DNA of 5,754 nt from Betaproteobacteria bacterium SG8_40 (GCA_001304425.1 LJTS01000200.1:1-5754), one strand, 5' to 3'; counted from the stretch's first letter, positions 1 through 5,347 are shown. Numbers and translations are program-made. The notes: generated by a model from the sequence alone, not told the origin.

Positions 1-511
1 TGTCGATCTGCTGATCAATAACGCCGGGATCAATCGCAAGAAGGGGTTGATCGCGTCGGCCGTGCTCGATGACGCGCGAGACGAGATGGAAACCAATTAT
101 TTCGGCACCCTGTCGATGTGCCGTGCGTTTGCTCCAGTTCTCAAGCGCAACGGCGGTGGCGCGATCGTCAACATGCTGTCGATCATAGCCAGAGTCTCAC
201 TGCCCGCCTACGGCTCACTTTGCGCATCGAAAGCGGCTGGATTGCTGATGACGCAAGGCGTGCGCGCTGAACTGGCGAAACAACGCACCCGGGTTGTCGC
301 CGTCATGCCGGGAGCGGTCGACACCGACATGGAACGGGATTTCGAAGGTCCCAAGGAAGACCCCGCTGATGTTGCCAGCGCCAGTTTGCAGTCGCTCGAG
401 GAAGGCGCGGAGGAAGTCTATCCCGGCGGCATGGCGCAAAGCGTCAGTCAGGGATTGGCGAAAGACCCGAAAGCGGTAGAGAAAGAGTTTGCCGCCTATC
501 TGCCGGGCTGA
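1..511 (+). CDS. Short-chain dehydrogenase/reductase (SDR), 3' part, catalytic Tyr position occupied by Leu
   Basis: The reading frame is open from base 2 to the TGA at 509-511, giving 169 visible residues; the N-terminal glycine-rich NAD(P)-binding segment lies upstream. The visible part has the classical SDR order: the NNAG motif at residues 6-9, the structural Asn in ETNYFGT (N32, codon 95-97), the catalytic Ser in NMLS (S60, codon 179-181), the ASK segment with its Lys (K77, codon 230-232), and the post-active-site PGAVDTDM motif. Classical SDRs are NAD(P)(H)-dependent cytosolic oxidoreductases using an Asn-Ser-Tyr-Lys tetrad. Here the residue four before the Lys, where Tyr belongs in YxxxK, is Leu (L73, codon CTT at 218-220). 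A Tyr occurs three residues earlier but is out of register. The family call is secure. The substrate is unknown, and activity as a normal dehydrogenase is doubtful. A TTG at 47 could be read as a start but lies after NNAG, so it is not the real one. Confidence 0.9.
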   Translation, partial: VDLLINNAGINRKKGLIASAVLDDARDEMETNYFGTLSMCRAFAPVLKRNGGGAIVNMLSIIARVSLPAYGSLCASKAAGLLMTQGVRAELAKQRTRVVAVMPGAVDTDMERDFEGPKEDPADVASASLQSLEEGAEEVYPGGMAQSVSQGLAKDPKAVEKEFAAYLPG

Positions 512-601
512 GTCAGGACCCGGATTTGCAGCGTGCCGGCTTGAGCCTGAGTGATCTTCCGGCCTGCCGGCGGCGGTCCTCCTTGGCGCCTGAGAGGTGA
601 A

Positions 602-1345
602 GTGCTGTCACAGGTGCCGAGTGATGGTTCTTCGGAAACCGGGTCTGGGCAGATCCGGCTGGACGCGACGGCATGGCGTTACGTTGGGCTGATCGTCGCT
701 ACGTTCGCGATCGGGCTGATGGCCGACCGGTATGGGGGGTTGGCGGGCCAGCTTGGTGTTGGTGCCTGGAGTTGGTTACTGGCGTTGCGGCTGATCCGCG
801 TGGCCGGGCCGCGATGGCGGCGAGCTTTGTTCGCATGCCTTGTCTGGGCCACGGCGGGCGAGATATTTCTCTCCCTTGTTTGGGGGCTGTATACCTACCG
901 GCTTGGCAACATCCCTTTTTTCATTCCGCCCGGGCATGTCTTCCTGTTCTGGCTCGGCGTAGTGTTCGCGCCCAGGGTGGCGGATCTGTTTGTCCGCGGC
1001 GTTGCGGTGCTCGCCATCATCTACGCGGGATACGCCTGTTACTCCGGTTTCGATACCATCAGCATACTGCTCGTGGGGCTTTTCCTGTTGTGCTGGACGC
1101 AGGCCGAAGGGCGGCGCCTTTACTCGCTCATGCTGGTGATGTCGCTCGCCGTCGAACTGTATGGCACCTGGGTCGGTAACTGGGCGTGGCACGCCAACGT
1201 GCCGTACTTCGGATTGACGAGCAATAATCCACCGCTTGCCGCCGGTGCTTTTTACTGCATGCTCGATGTATTGATCGCATTGACCGCGCGTTCGATTGGT
1301 TTCATCGCGCCGAGCCCCCCGGCCGGAGCGACGGTCCGTCAATAA
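602..1345 (+). CDS. Multi-pass inner-membrane protein of unknown function
   Basis: This encodes about 247 residues from GTG 602, or 264 if translation starts at GTG 551, directly after an in-frame stop at 548-550. I prefer 602 because a GAGAGG/GAGGTGA ribosome site (592-600) sits just before it, although the spacing is short; 551 has only weak Shine-Dalgarno sequence. After a polar N-terminus of about 25 residues there are seven or eight hydrophobic segments, numbered from 602 roughly 26-43, 48-66, 76-97, 107-125, 133-146, 151-165, 174-190 and 211-229. Conserved-looking polar residues sit in or beside membrane segments: the E of AGEIFLS, the YTYRLGN stretch, the PPGH motif, the E of AVELYGTW, and NWAWH followed by SNNPP. 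Such patches suggest a membrane enzyme or transporter more than a scaffold, but I do not recognise the family. It lies 90 bases after the SDR gene on the same strand, so co-transcription is possible. Confidence 0.75.
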   Translation: MLSQVPSDGSSETGSGQIRLDATAWRYVGLIVATFAIGLMADRYGGLAGQLGVGAWSWLLALRLIRVAGPRWRRALFACLVWATAGEIFLSLVWGLYTYRLGNIPFFIPPGHVFLFWLGVVFAPRVADLFVRGVAVLAIIYAGYACYSGFDTISILLVGLFLLCWTQAEGRRLYSLMLVMSLAVELYGTWVGNWAWHANVPYFGLTSNNPPLAAGAFYCMLDVLIALTARSIGFIAPSPPAGATVRQ

Positions 1346-1480
1346 ACCCGGAGACCTGCATGGTCTGTCATTGTGGCTTACAATTCATCGGAAGGCGTGG
1401 GGCGGCTTGGCTCTACGCAATCCAGGTCAAAGATTGTTCGTTCCGTTAATGGCTTACCGCCGGTTACGAGGAAAAGACGC

Positions 1481-1681
1481 ATGAAGAAACCAGCAACATT
1501 GTTTTTTGGATTGATTGCATCGGGATTGGCATCGAGCGTCATGGCGCATGGCGGCCACGGCGTAACGGCACCGGCAAGCTTAACGCATTACCTGATCGAG
1601 CCATTGCACTTGCTGCCGGCCTTCGCGCCTCTTGCTGTGATCGCTGTCACGATCTGGCTGCTTCGACGCAAAGCCGGTTGA
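1481..1681 (+). CDS. Small exported membrane peptide with His-rich mature N-terminus
   Basis: This encodes 66 residues. The frame is open further upstream (from 1373), but ATG 1481 is the likely start: GAGGA at 1468-1472 lies 8 bases before it, and translation from there begins with a textbook signal peptide. MKK is followed by a hydrophobic core and an Ala-x-Ala-like site, VMA before HGGHG, with predicted cleavage after residue 22. The mature part of about 44 residues starts with HGGHG, has another His in LTHYLIEP and one in PLHLLP, then a hydrophobic stretch (about 44-61) ending in the positive cluster RRKAG, consistent with one membrane span and a cytoplasmic C-terminus. The His-rich, periplasm-facing end suggests possible metal (Ni, Cu or Zn) binding. 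The AHGGHG opening is loosely reminiscent of HupE/UreJ-type mature N-termini, but the protein is far too short to be one. The metal role is inference; that this is a real gene is fairly secure. Confidence 0.75.
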   Translation: MKKPATLFFGLIASGLASSVMAHGGHGVTAPASLTHYLIEPLHLLPAFAPLAVIAVTIWLLRRKAG

Positions 1682-1686
1682 AGCGT

Positions 1687-1725
1687 GTGCCCGGGCGCCG
1701 GGAATCGCGCCGGCGCGGCGGGCAC
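1687..1725. repeat. Strong imperfect hairpin between the small peptide gene and the Adhesin_E gene
   Basis: GTGCCCG (1687-1693) pairs with CGGGCAC (1719-1725). After a one-against-two internal mismatch, GCGCCGG (1695-1701) pairs with CCGGCGC (1710-1716). This gives 14 mostly G-C pairs around an 8-base loop. It begins 5 bases after the stop of the 66-residue gene. No T run follows on either strand, so it is not a canonical intrinsic terminator. It may protect the 3' end of the upstream message or act as a weak transcription barrier. Confidence 0.6.
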
Positions 1726-1757
1726 GGACAGTCGCTTTCGCGATTGCCGGGCTGTTG

Positions 1758-2189
1758 ATGGCGAAGCAGGCGCCGCATGTCCGGAAGTCCTTGCGCCTCG
1801 TGGCGCTGCTTGTCCTGTTGAATTGCGTAGTCGCCGGGGCGTCGGCCGACTGGACGTACCTGGTCGCTGCGGATGATGCCGACTGGTACTTCGATGAGTC
1901 GCTTGGCCGAAAGCGCGGCACTATGGCCAAGGTCTGGACGCTGCAGCAATACCGCGAGGCCCAGCCTTTTCAGGGTGGGGTTTACCGTTCGTCGAAGATG
2001 CAGGCTGAAATCCGCTGTCATAGCCGGCAGTGGCGTGTTTTCTACTTTTCGAGCTACAGCGGTGACATGGGAGAAGGCGAGCAGTTGTATGTACAGGAGG
2101 CCGCCGGGGCATGGAAAGACGTGCAGCCCGCAACGGTTGCGGAAGCCTTGTTCCAGGCCGGCTGTTATCCCGGGCGGAGCGAACGCTAG
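1758..2189 (+). CDS. Secreted Adhesin_E-like (surface-adhesin protein E) domain protein
   Basis: This encodes 143 residues from ATG 1758; an in-frame TTG directly precedes it at 1755. The N-terminus is a long signal peptide: basic residues to about 13, a hydrophobic core LVALLVLLNCVV, and an ASA site with cleavage before D31. The Cys at 23 follows Asn, a poor lipobox, so signal peptidase I export is more likely. The mature part matches the pattern I associate with the Adhesin_E domain: an opening ADWTYLV, the WYFDES segment, the basic GRKRGTMAKVWTL strand, SSKMQAEIRC, SYSGDMGEG, and a late GCYP. C87 and C136 are the only Cys in the mature part and probably form a disulfide. The fold is found in small periplasmic or surface proteins of proteobacteria; the adhesin name derives from a Haemophilus protein and does not prove adhesion here. 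No Shine-Dalgarno sequence precedes the start, which is unusual beside its neighbours. Confidence 0.82.
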   Translation: MAKQAPHVRKSLRLVALLVLLNCVVAGASADWTYLVAADDADWYFDESLGRKRGTMAKVWTLQQYREAQPFQGGVYRSSKMQAEIRCHSRQWRVFYFSSYSGDMGEGEQLYVQEAAGAWKDVQPATVAEALFQAGCYPGRSER

Positions 2190-2193
2190 ATTG

Positions 2194-2218
2194 CTGTCGC
2201 CGATTGTTTTCGCGACAG
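2194..2218. repeat. Perfect 7-bp inverted repeat just after the Adhesin_E gene
   Basis: CTGTCGC (2194-2200) and GCGACAG (2212-2218) form a perfect 7-bp stem around an 11-base loop, beginning 5 bases after the stop codon. The loop contains TTTT but no T run follows the stem, so it is at best a weak or Rho-assisted 3' end signal. Confidence 0.35.
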
Positions 2219-2299
2219 ATAAGCGCGGAACATGCGCAGTCCGGCATTGTCATAGTCCGGCGCCTGCTGTGCAGCGCGATCTAATCCAAATTAAAATCA

Positions 2300-2319
2300 A
2301 CAGCTTGTTTTTCAGCTGT
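2300..2319 (+). repeat. Perfect hairpin in the leader of the propeller lipoprotein gene
   Basis: ACAGCT (2300-2305) and AGCTGT (2314-2319) form a perfect 6-bp stem around the T-rich loop TGTTTTTC. It sits in an AT-rich patch (about 2280-2320) that contrasts with the GC-rich surroundings and lies 17 bases before the ribosome-binding site of the next gene. TAAAAT at 2292-2297 or TCTAAT at 2280-2285 could be a -10 box, but neither has a good -35. The hairpin could be an operator or a leader structure. Confidence 0.4.
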
Positions 2320-2348
2320 CACTCAAAGAGTCGGAAAGGAGACATTTG

Positions 2349-3470
2349 ATGCAATCTCCGCTCAAGGCACGCGCGCTATGGCCCGCCGCCCTGTTGTGTT
2401 TGCTCGGAATATCAGGTTGCTCGCAGGAGCAAGACGCTCCAAGCGAGCAGAGCGAGGCCGCGGCGGCGCCTGCTCCCATGGCCTATGTGTCCAACCAGAA
2501 CGGCAATGTCACTGTCGTTGACCTGACCACCTTCGAAGCCGTTTCCGAAATCAGCCTCGAAGAACGCGGGCCGCGGGGTATCGGCGTTACCGGAGACGGC
2601 AAGATGCTGGTGGTTGCCAACCGTGAAAGCGGTGACCTGGCCGTGATCGACAGGCTCGGGGGACAAATCATCAGAAACGTGCCCATCGGAAAGAATCCCG
2701 AGTTCGTCCGCGTGCGCGGTAGCCGCGCATTCGTGTCGTTTGAGCCGGCGGCAGTCGGCGGCCCTCCTCCCGAACCGGGTTCGGAAGAGGCGAAAGCCCT
2801 GGCCAAGCAGCGTGAAGATGACGACGAAGAGCCGGCAAAAATTGCGGTGGTCGATCTCAACGAAGGCAAGGTGATCAGGGAAATTACCGGCGGCATGGAA
2901 ACCGAAGGGATCGAGTTTTCCGCGGACGGCAGCAAGATTCTGGTCACCAATGAGGCTGACGAGAACGTCACCGTTCATGACATCGAGAGCGGCGAACTGG
3001 TCAAGACTATCAGCACGGTGGAACATGGCAACCGGCCGCGCGGAATCAAGATGTCTCCCGACGGCCAGATGTATGTTGCCAGCATTGAGTACGGCAATCA
3101 CCTGGTCGTTCTCGACAATGAGTTCAATTTTGTGAGAGAGGTCGCGACCGGCAACGTGCCGTACGGCCTGACCTTTAACCGGGATGGGTCGCGTTTGTAC
3201 GTGGCGCTGGCGAGAGGCGAGGCGATTCAGGTGTTCGACACCAAGACCTGGGAAGAGGTCGGGCAGGTTGAGACGGGCAAACGCTGCTGGCATTTCACGT
3301 TCACCCCGGACGACCGTCACATATTGGTCGCTTGCGGCCGCTCGGATGAAGTCGTCGTGATCGACGCGAACGAAATGAAGGTCGTGAAGCGCATCAGCGA
3401 CAAGAAGCTTCCGTGGGGTATCGTTGCCTATCCGAGATCGGTCGGCTCCCTCGATGCACCCTGGCAGTAA
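2349..3470 (+). CDS. YncE-like / PQQ-associated seven-bladed beta-propeller lipoprotein
   Basis: This encodes 373 residues from ATG 2349, with a strong AAAGGAGA site (2335-2342) ending 6 bases before it. A lipoprotein signal peptide ends in the lipobox ISGC, giving lipidated C24; the following Ser, rather than Asp, predicts sorting to the outer membrane. A low-complexity Gln/Glu/Ala linker (25-43) leads into repeated propeller blades of the form YVSN..VTVVDL, LVVAN..LAVID, ILVTN..VTVHD, MYVASI..LVVLD, LYVALA..IQVFD, ILVACG..VVVID, with recurring PRGI/PEFV/PYGL/PWGI turns between blades. An acidic Pro/Glu/Lys insertion (about 134-163, bases 2748-2837) interrupts one blade. The ending PWGIVAYPRSVGSLDAP matches what I recall for propellers linked to PQQ-dependent alcohol oxidation. 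Those are usually near a quinoprotein dehydrogenase and cytochrome c, neither visible here. Propellers of this type bind partners or ligands and are generally not enzymes themselves; the specific role is unknown. Confidence 0.88.
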   Translation: MQSPLKARALWPAALLCLLGISGCSQEQDAPSEQSEAAAAPAPMAYVSNQNGNVTVVDLTTFEAVSEISLEERGPRGIGVTGDGKMLVVANRESGDLAVIDRLGGQIIRNVPIGKNPEFVRVRGSRAFVSFEPAAVGGPPPEPGSEEAKALAKQREDDDEEPAKIAVVDLNEGKVIREITGGMETEGIEFSADGSKILVTNEADENVTVHDIESGELVKTISTVEHGNRPRGIKMSPDGQMYVASIEYGNHLVVLDNEFNFVREVATGNVPYGLTFNRDGSRLYVALARGEAIQVFDTKTWEEVGQVETGKRCWHFTFTPDDRHILVACGRSDEVVVIDANEMKVVKRISDKKLPWGIVAYPRSVGSLDAPWQ

Positions 3471-3525
3471 CGGGTAGACGATCAGATAGAAGCGAACAGG
3501 ATCGGCGCTTCAGTCGTTACGGTTG

Positions 3526-3554
3526 AAAAGGGCCTCGCAATCGAGGCCCTTTTT
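3526..3554. terminator. Bidirectional intrinsic terminator between the convergent propeller and mscS-type genes
   Basis: A perfect 8-bp G-C-rich stem, GGGCCTCG (3530-3537) with CGAGGCCC (3542-3549), closes a CAAT loop. Five T follow on the + strand (3550-3554) and four A precede it (3526-3529), so the same element has a T run on both strands. It lies 59 bases after the propeller stop and 29 bases after the mscS-type stop, which reads on the minus strand. This is a textbook shared terminator for convergent genes. Confidence 0.93.
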
Positions 3555-3578
3555 CTGTTTTCAGCGCAGTGGTTCCAG

Positions 3579-4400
3579 TCAGGCAGCCGCGGCCTGTATG
3601 TGGTGCATGTACACATCCTGTTGCGGGAACGGGATCGAAATGCCTTCGGCGTCGAAGCGTTCCTTGACCTTTCTCGTCAGGTCGAGCTTGGTGGCGAAAA
3701 AGTCCGCGCTTTTTACCCACGGGCGTGCGTAGATGTTTACCGAACTGTCGGCGAGTTCGGCAACGGCGACCAGCGGCTCCGGCTCTCTCAGGCATCTTTC
3801 GTCCGCCTCGATTACCCCGTTGATGACGCTAACGGCCTTTTCCATATCGTCCGAGTAGCTGATGCCGAAGATCATGTCGATGCGGCGCGTGTCGTTCAAT
3901 CCGTAGTTCATGATCGTGTTTCCCCAGATTTGCGAATTCGGCACGATCATGGCGATGTTATCGGGCCTGTGCATGCTTGTAACGAACAAACCGATCTCGT
4001 CCACGACGCCCAGCGTCGAGCCAAACTCGATGACATCACCGACACGAAAGGGGCGAAGCACCAGCAACATGATGCCCGCCGCGACATTGCTCAATGTGCC
4101 CTGCAGCGCCAGACCGACCGCTATGCCTGCGGCACCAAGCAGGGCGATCAAGCTGGTGGTCTGCACCCCGAACTGATTCAACACGGCAATGAGCGTGACC
4201 GCGAGTACCAAAGCCCGCGTCACCTTTCCGAGCACAATCGTCAGGGTTGCGTCCAGAACGTTCGAACGCTCCGCCCGCTTGCGTACGGCGCGTTCCGCGA
4301 CGCCGGCGAACATCCAGCCGACGACGAGGATGGCGATTGCAGCAAGCGCCTGCATTCCCTTGCTGATCAAGAAATCTATCGTTTCCGGGGATATTTCCAC
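3579..4400 (-). CDS. mscS: Small-conductance mechanosensitive channel, MscS family (three-TM type)
   Basis: This encodes 273 residues from a GTG start at 4398-4400. The frame is open to 4565, but the GTG is preceded by a strong AGGAGAG site and the protein then has the length and N-terminus expected of E. coli-type MscS (286 residues). The channel releases solutes across the inner membrane during hypo-osmotic shock. Membrane segments are at about 16-35 and 62-80, then the pore-lining TM3 (83-116) with the Gly/Ala-rich GAAGIAVGLALQG packing pattern. The kink glycines equivalent to E. coli G113 and G121 are G101 and G109, followed by the RPFRVGD motif. The cytoplasmic beta domain contains VPNSQIWGN, and the C-terminal alpha/beta domain ends in GISIPFPQQDVYM, the usual family ending. 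Nothing is truncated. It is transcribed alone, convergent with the propeller gene and divergent from the NUDIX gene. The symbol denotes family membership; many genomes carry several paralogues. Confidence 0.95.
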   Translation of the reverse strand: MEISPETIDFLISKGMQALAAIAILVVGWMFAGVAERAVRKRAERSNVLDATLTIVLGKVTRALVLAVTLIAVLNQFGVQTTSLIALLGAAGIAVGLALQGTLSNVAAGIMLLVLRPFRVGDVIEFGSTLGVVDEIGLFVTSMHRPDNIAMIVPNSQIWGNTIMNYGLNDTRRIDMIFGISYSDDMEKAVSVINGVIEADERCLREPEPLVAVAELADSSVNIYARPWVKSADFFATKLDLTRKVKERFDAEGISIPFPQQDVYMHHIQAAAA

Positions 4401-4476
4401 TTTGAGTCTCTCCTGAGTGTTGGTGGGCGGTACCGATTCGGATACTTGCCCGCGGATTTGAAGCTGTGACCGGGGG

Positions 4477-4511
4477 AAAAACGAAACGGCCGGAAGCCGG
4501 CCGCAATTTTT
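4477..4511. terminator. Terminator-like hairpin inside the divergent intergenic region
   Basis: CGGCCGG (4487-4493) and CCGGCCG (4497-4503) form a perfect 7-bp G-C stem with an AAG triloop. On the + strand it is followed by CA and five T (4507-4511). On the minus strand it is followed by TTT, CG and TTTTT (4486 down to 4477). It looks like an intrinsic terminator on either strand, yet no protein gene ends nearby: the mscS-type start codon lies 86 bases downstream on the minus strand. It could be a leader attenuator for mscS or the 3' end of an unannotated RNA. Confidence 0.6.
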
Positions 4512-4563
4512 CCGATGTTTCGCTTCCCGGTGTCCGTTACTGCGGACCGAAGGCGACGATCGC

Positions 4564-4590
4564 AAACCGGGACTTGACCACTCCCGGTTT
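4564..4590. repeat. Perfect 9-bp inverted repeat (operator or RNA hairpin candidate)
   Basis: AAACCGGGA (4564-4572) and TCCCGGTTT (4582-4590) are exact reverse complements separated by 9 bases. Half-site size and spacing suit either an RNA stem-loop or a dimeric regulator site between the divergent genes. The spacer contains TTGACC, similar to a -35 box, but no good -10 lies at the right distance on the + strand. Confidence 0.5.
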
Positions 4591-4622
4591 CATCCGGCAT
4601 TTTCAATCGTTCGCCCCGGATG

Positions 4623-4648
4623 CGCAACCGGTGCAATCTAAGGTTGCG
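4623..4648. repeat. Perfect 7-bp inverted repeat in the divergent intergenic region
   Basis: CGCAACC (4623-4629) and GGTTGCG (4642-4648) are exact reverse complements with a 12-base spacer. A short GCAATC direct repeat (4633-4638 and 4651-4656) overlaps this segment. It may be a hairpin at the 5' side of a minus-strand RNA or a regulator-binding site. Confidence 0.35.
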
Positions 4649-4757
4649 GCGCAATCCAACAGGACTTCCGTCCCGGGCACACCGATCGGGAAACGGCAAG
4701 TCGTGGCTCTGTACCATTAAAGCAAGCGGCGTTTGTTGTGAAACTGGAGTATTCGAT

Positions 4758-5321
4758 TTGAAACCGGGAAGCGCTGTTTTCGCTCTGGCGTTTGTAATGT
4801 TCTGCCTGGCGATTGCGCCTGCCGCGGCGACCTCCGACTTCAAGGCCGCGGGTGCCCTGCTCGTTACAGGCGGCGGACACTCGTCGCTGGTGTTGCTGGT
4901 GAAACACCGCAGCCGTGGCTGGTACGAAATGCCGGGCGGGCGCCGCCAGACGCAGTCTACTGAAGAGCACGGGCTTGACGCGGCTTACGAGACGGCGATT
5001 CGCGAATGCCACGAGGAGAGCAGGGGCGTACTTTCCCGGGAATTGCTGCGCAAGGCGGTCGATCCGGCGCGAAAGCTGCGCGATGGCGGTTTCGTGTTCT
5101 TCGTCGGCAGAGTCGATCCGATCGCCCTCGACAGCCTGAGGCGTGCACCGGTGCCCGAGCCCGCTGCGTTTCGCGAAATTGCCGACTACGCATGGGTCGC
5201 AGTCGAAAGTGTGTTGGTCAGCAACGACTTCACGGTGATCGACGAGGAGGGGCGCCGCATCAAGGTGCGTTCGCAACTGAAACCACGTCTGATCCAGGCG
5301 CGAGCGCAGGGGTGGTTGTAG
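4758..5321 (+). CDS. NUDIX-fold protein with predicted signal peptide and altered Nudix box
   Basis: This encodes 187 residues from TTG 4758, which has a GGAG site (4746-4749) 8 bases upstream. The next in-frame ATG (4797) has no ribosome site and would cut into the hydrophobic N-terminus. Starting at TTG gives MKPGS, a hydrophobic core AVFALAFVMFCLAIA and an AAA site near residue 24, a plausible Sec signal peptide. NUDIX proteins hydrolyse nucleoside diphosphates linked to another moiety and are mostly cytosolic, so a periplasmic location would be unusual. The domain starts at about residue 30, with FKAAGALLV, a VLLVKHRSRGWYEMPGG strand-loop and the Nudix helix AIRECHEES (80-88). R82, E83, E86 and E87 match the REUxEE core. 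Differences from the consensus are about seven extra residues after PGG, Asp (D74) in place of the upstream Glu, and one extra residue before the closing Gly (G90). The metal-binding core survives, so activity is plausible; the substrate is unknown. Confidence 0.82.
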   Translation: MKPGSAVFALAFVMFCLAIAPAAATSDFKAAGALLVTGGGHSSLVLLVKHRSRGWYEMPGGRRQTQSTEEHGLDAAYETAIRECHEESRGVLSRELLRKAVDPARKLRDGGFVFFVGRVDPIALDSLRRAPVPEPAAFREIADYAWVAVESVLVSNDFTVIDEEGRRIKVRSQLKPRLIQARAQGWL

Positions 5322-5347
5322 GTCCGCGAGCCGGCCCGGCCGTGAAG

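Larger units (their letters stand above)
4401..4757. other. Divergent intergenic region (357 bases), rich in inverted repeats, no convincing gene
   Basis: This region separates the mscS-type gene (minus) from the NUDIX gene (plus), so it must hold both promoters. Open frames exist on both strands but their products look like low-complexity read-through with no recognisable domain or good ribosome site. It contains four inverted repeats: 4487-4503 (terminator-like), 4532-4547 (5-bp stem, 6-base loop), 4564-4590 (perfect 9-bp stem) and 4623-4648 (perfect 7-bp stem). I could not identify a convincing sigma-70 promoter; the best -10-like box is TTTAAT on the minus strand (4716-4721), without a good -35. 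Confidence 0.7.

Noticed and set aside
776..1342. 188-codon open frame on the minus strand opposite the membrane protein gene
   Set aside because: The product is rich in Arg, Gln, His and Pro without domains or a ribosome site; the + strand frame has clear membrane segments, so this is an antisense shadow.
1379..1384. TACAAT, a -10-like box before the 66-residue peptide gene
   Set aside because: No acceptable -35 hexamer lies 16-18 bases upstream, so a single 5-of-6 match is not enough to call a promoter.
2412..3320. 302-codon open frame on the minus strand opposite the propeller lipoprotein gene
   Set aside because: Long antisense frames are common opposite GC-rich genes. The + strand product is a clear lipoprotein propeller with a strong ribosome site, while the antisense product shows no recognisable motif.
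3600..4469. 289-codon open frame on the + strand opposite the mscS-type gene
   Set aside because: The product is His/Asp/Arg-rich with no domain; the minus strand encodes an intact MscS channel, so this is a shadow.
4401..4565. N-terminal extension of the MscS protein to an upstream start at 4565
   Set aside because: The extension would be translated through the terminator-like hairpin, is unlike MscS N-termini, and the GTG at 4398-4400 has a strong AGGAGAG site giving the usual family length.
4574..4602. TTGACC as a -35 box for the NUDIX gene
   Set aside because: At 17-18 bases downstream only GCATTT or CATTTT is available as a -10, a poor match, and the hexamer lies in the loop of an inverted repeat.
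4466..4720. 84-codon + strand frame within the divergent intergenic region
   Set aside because: There is no good ribosome site, no hydrophobic or domain pattern, and it spans several inverted repeats; structure rather than coding better explains the region.
4376..4843. 155-codon minus-strand frame overlapping the mscS and NUDIX starts
   Set aside because: It overlaps two well-supported genes and their regulatory gap, and the product is Arg/Pro-rich without motifs.
4638..5276. 212-codon minus-strand frame opposite the NUDIX gene
   Set aside because: It is antisense to a gene with a Nudix helix and ribosome site, and shows no recognisable domain of its own.
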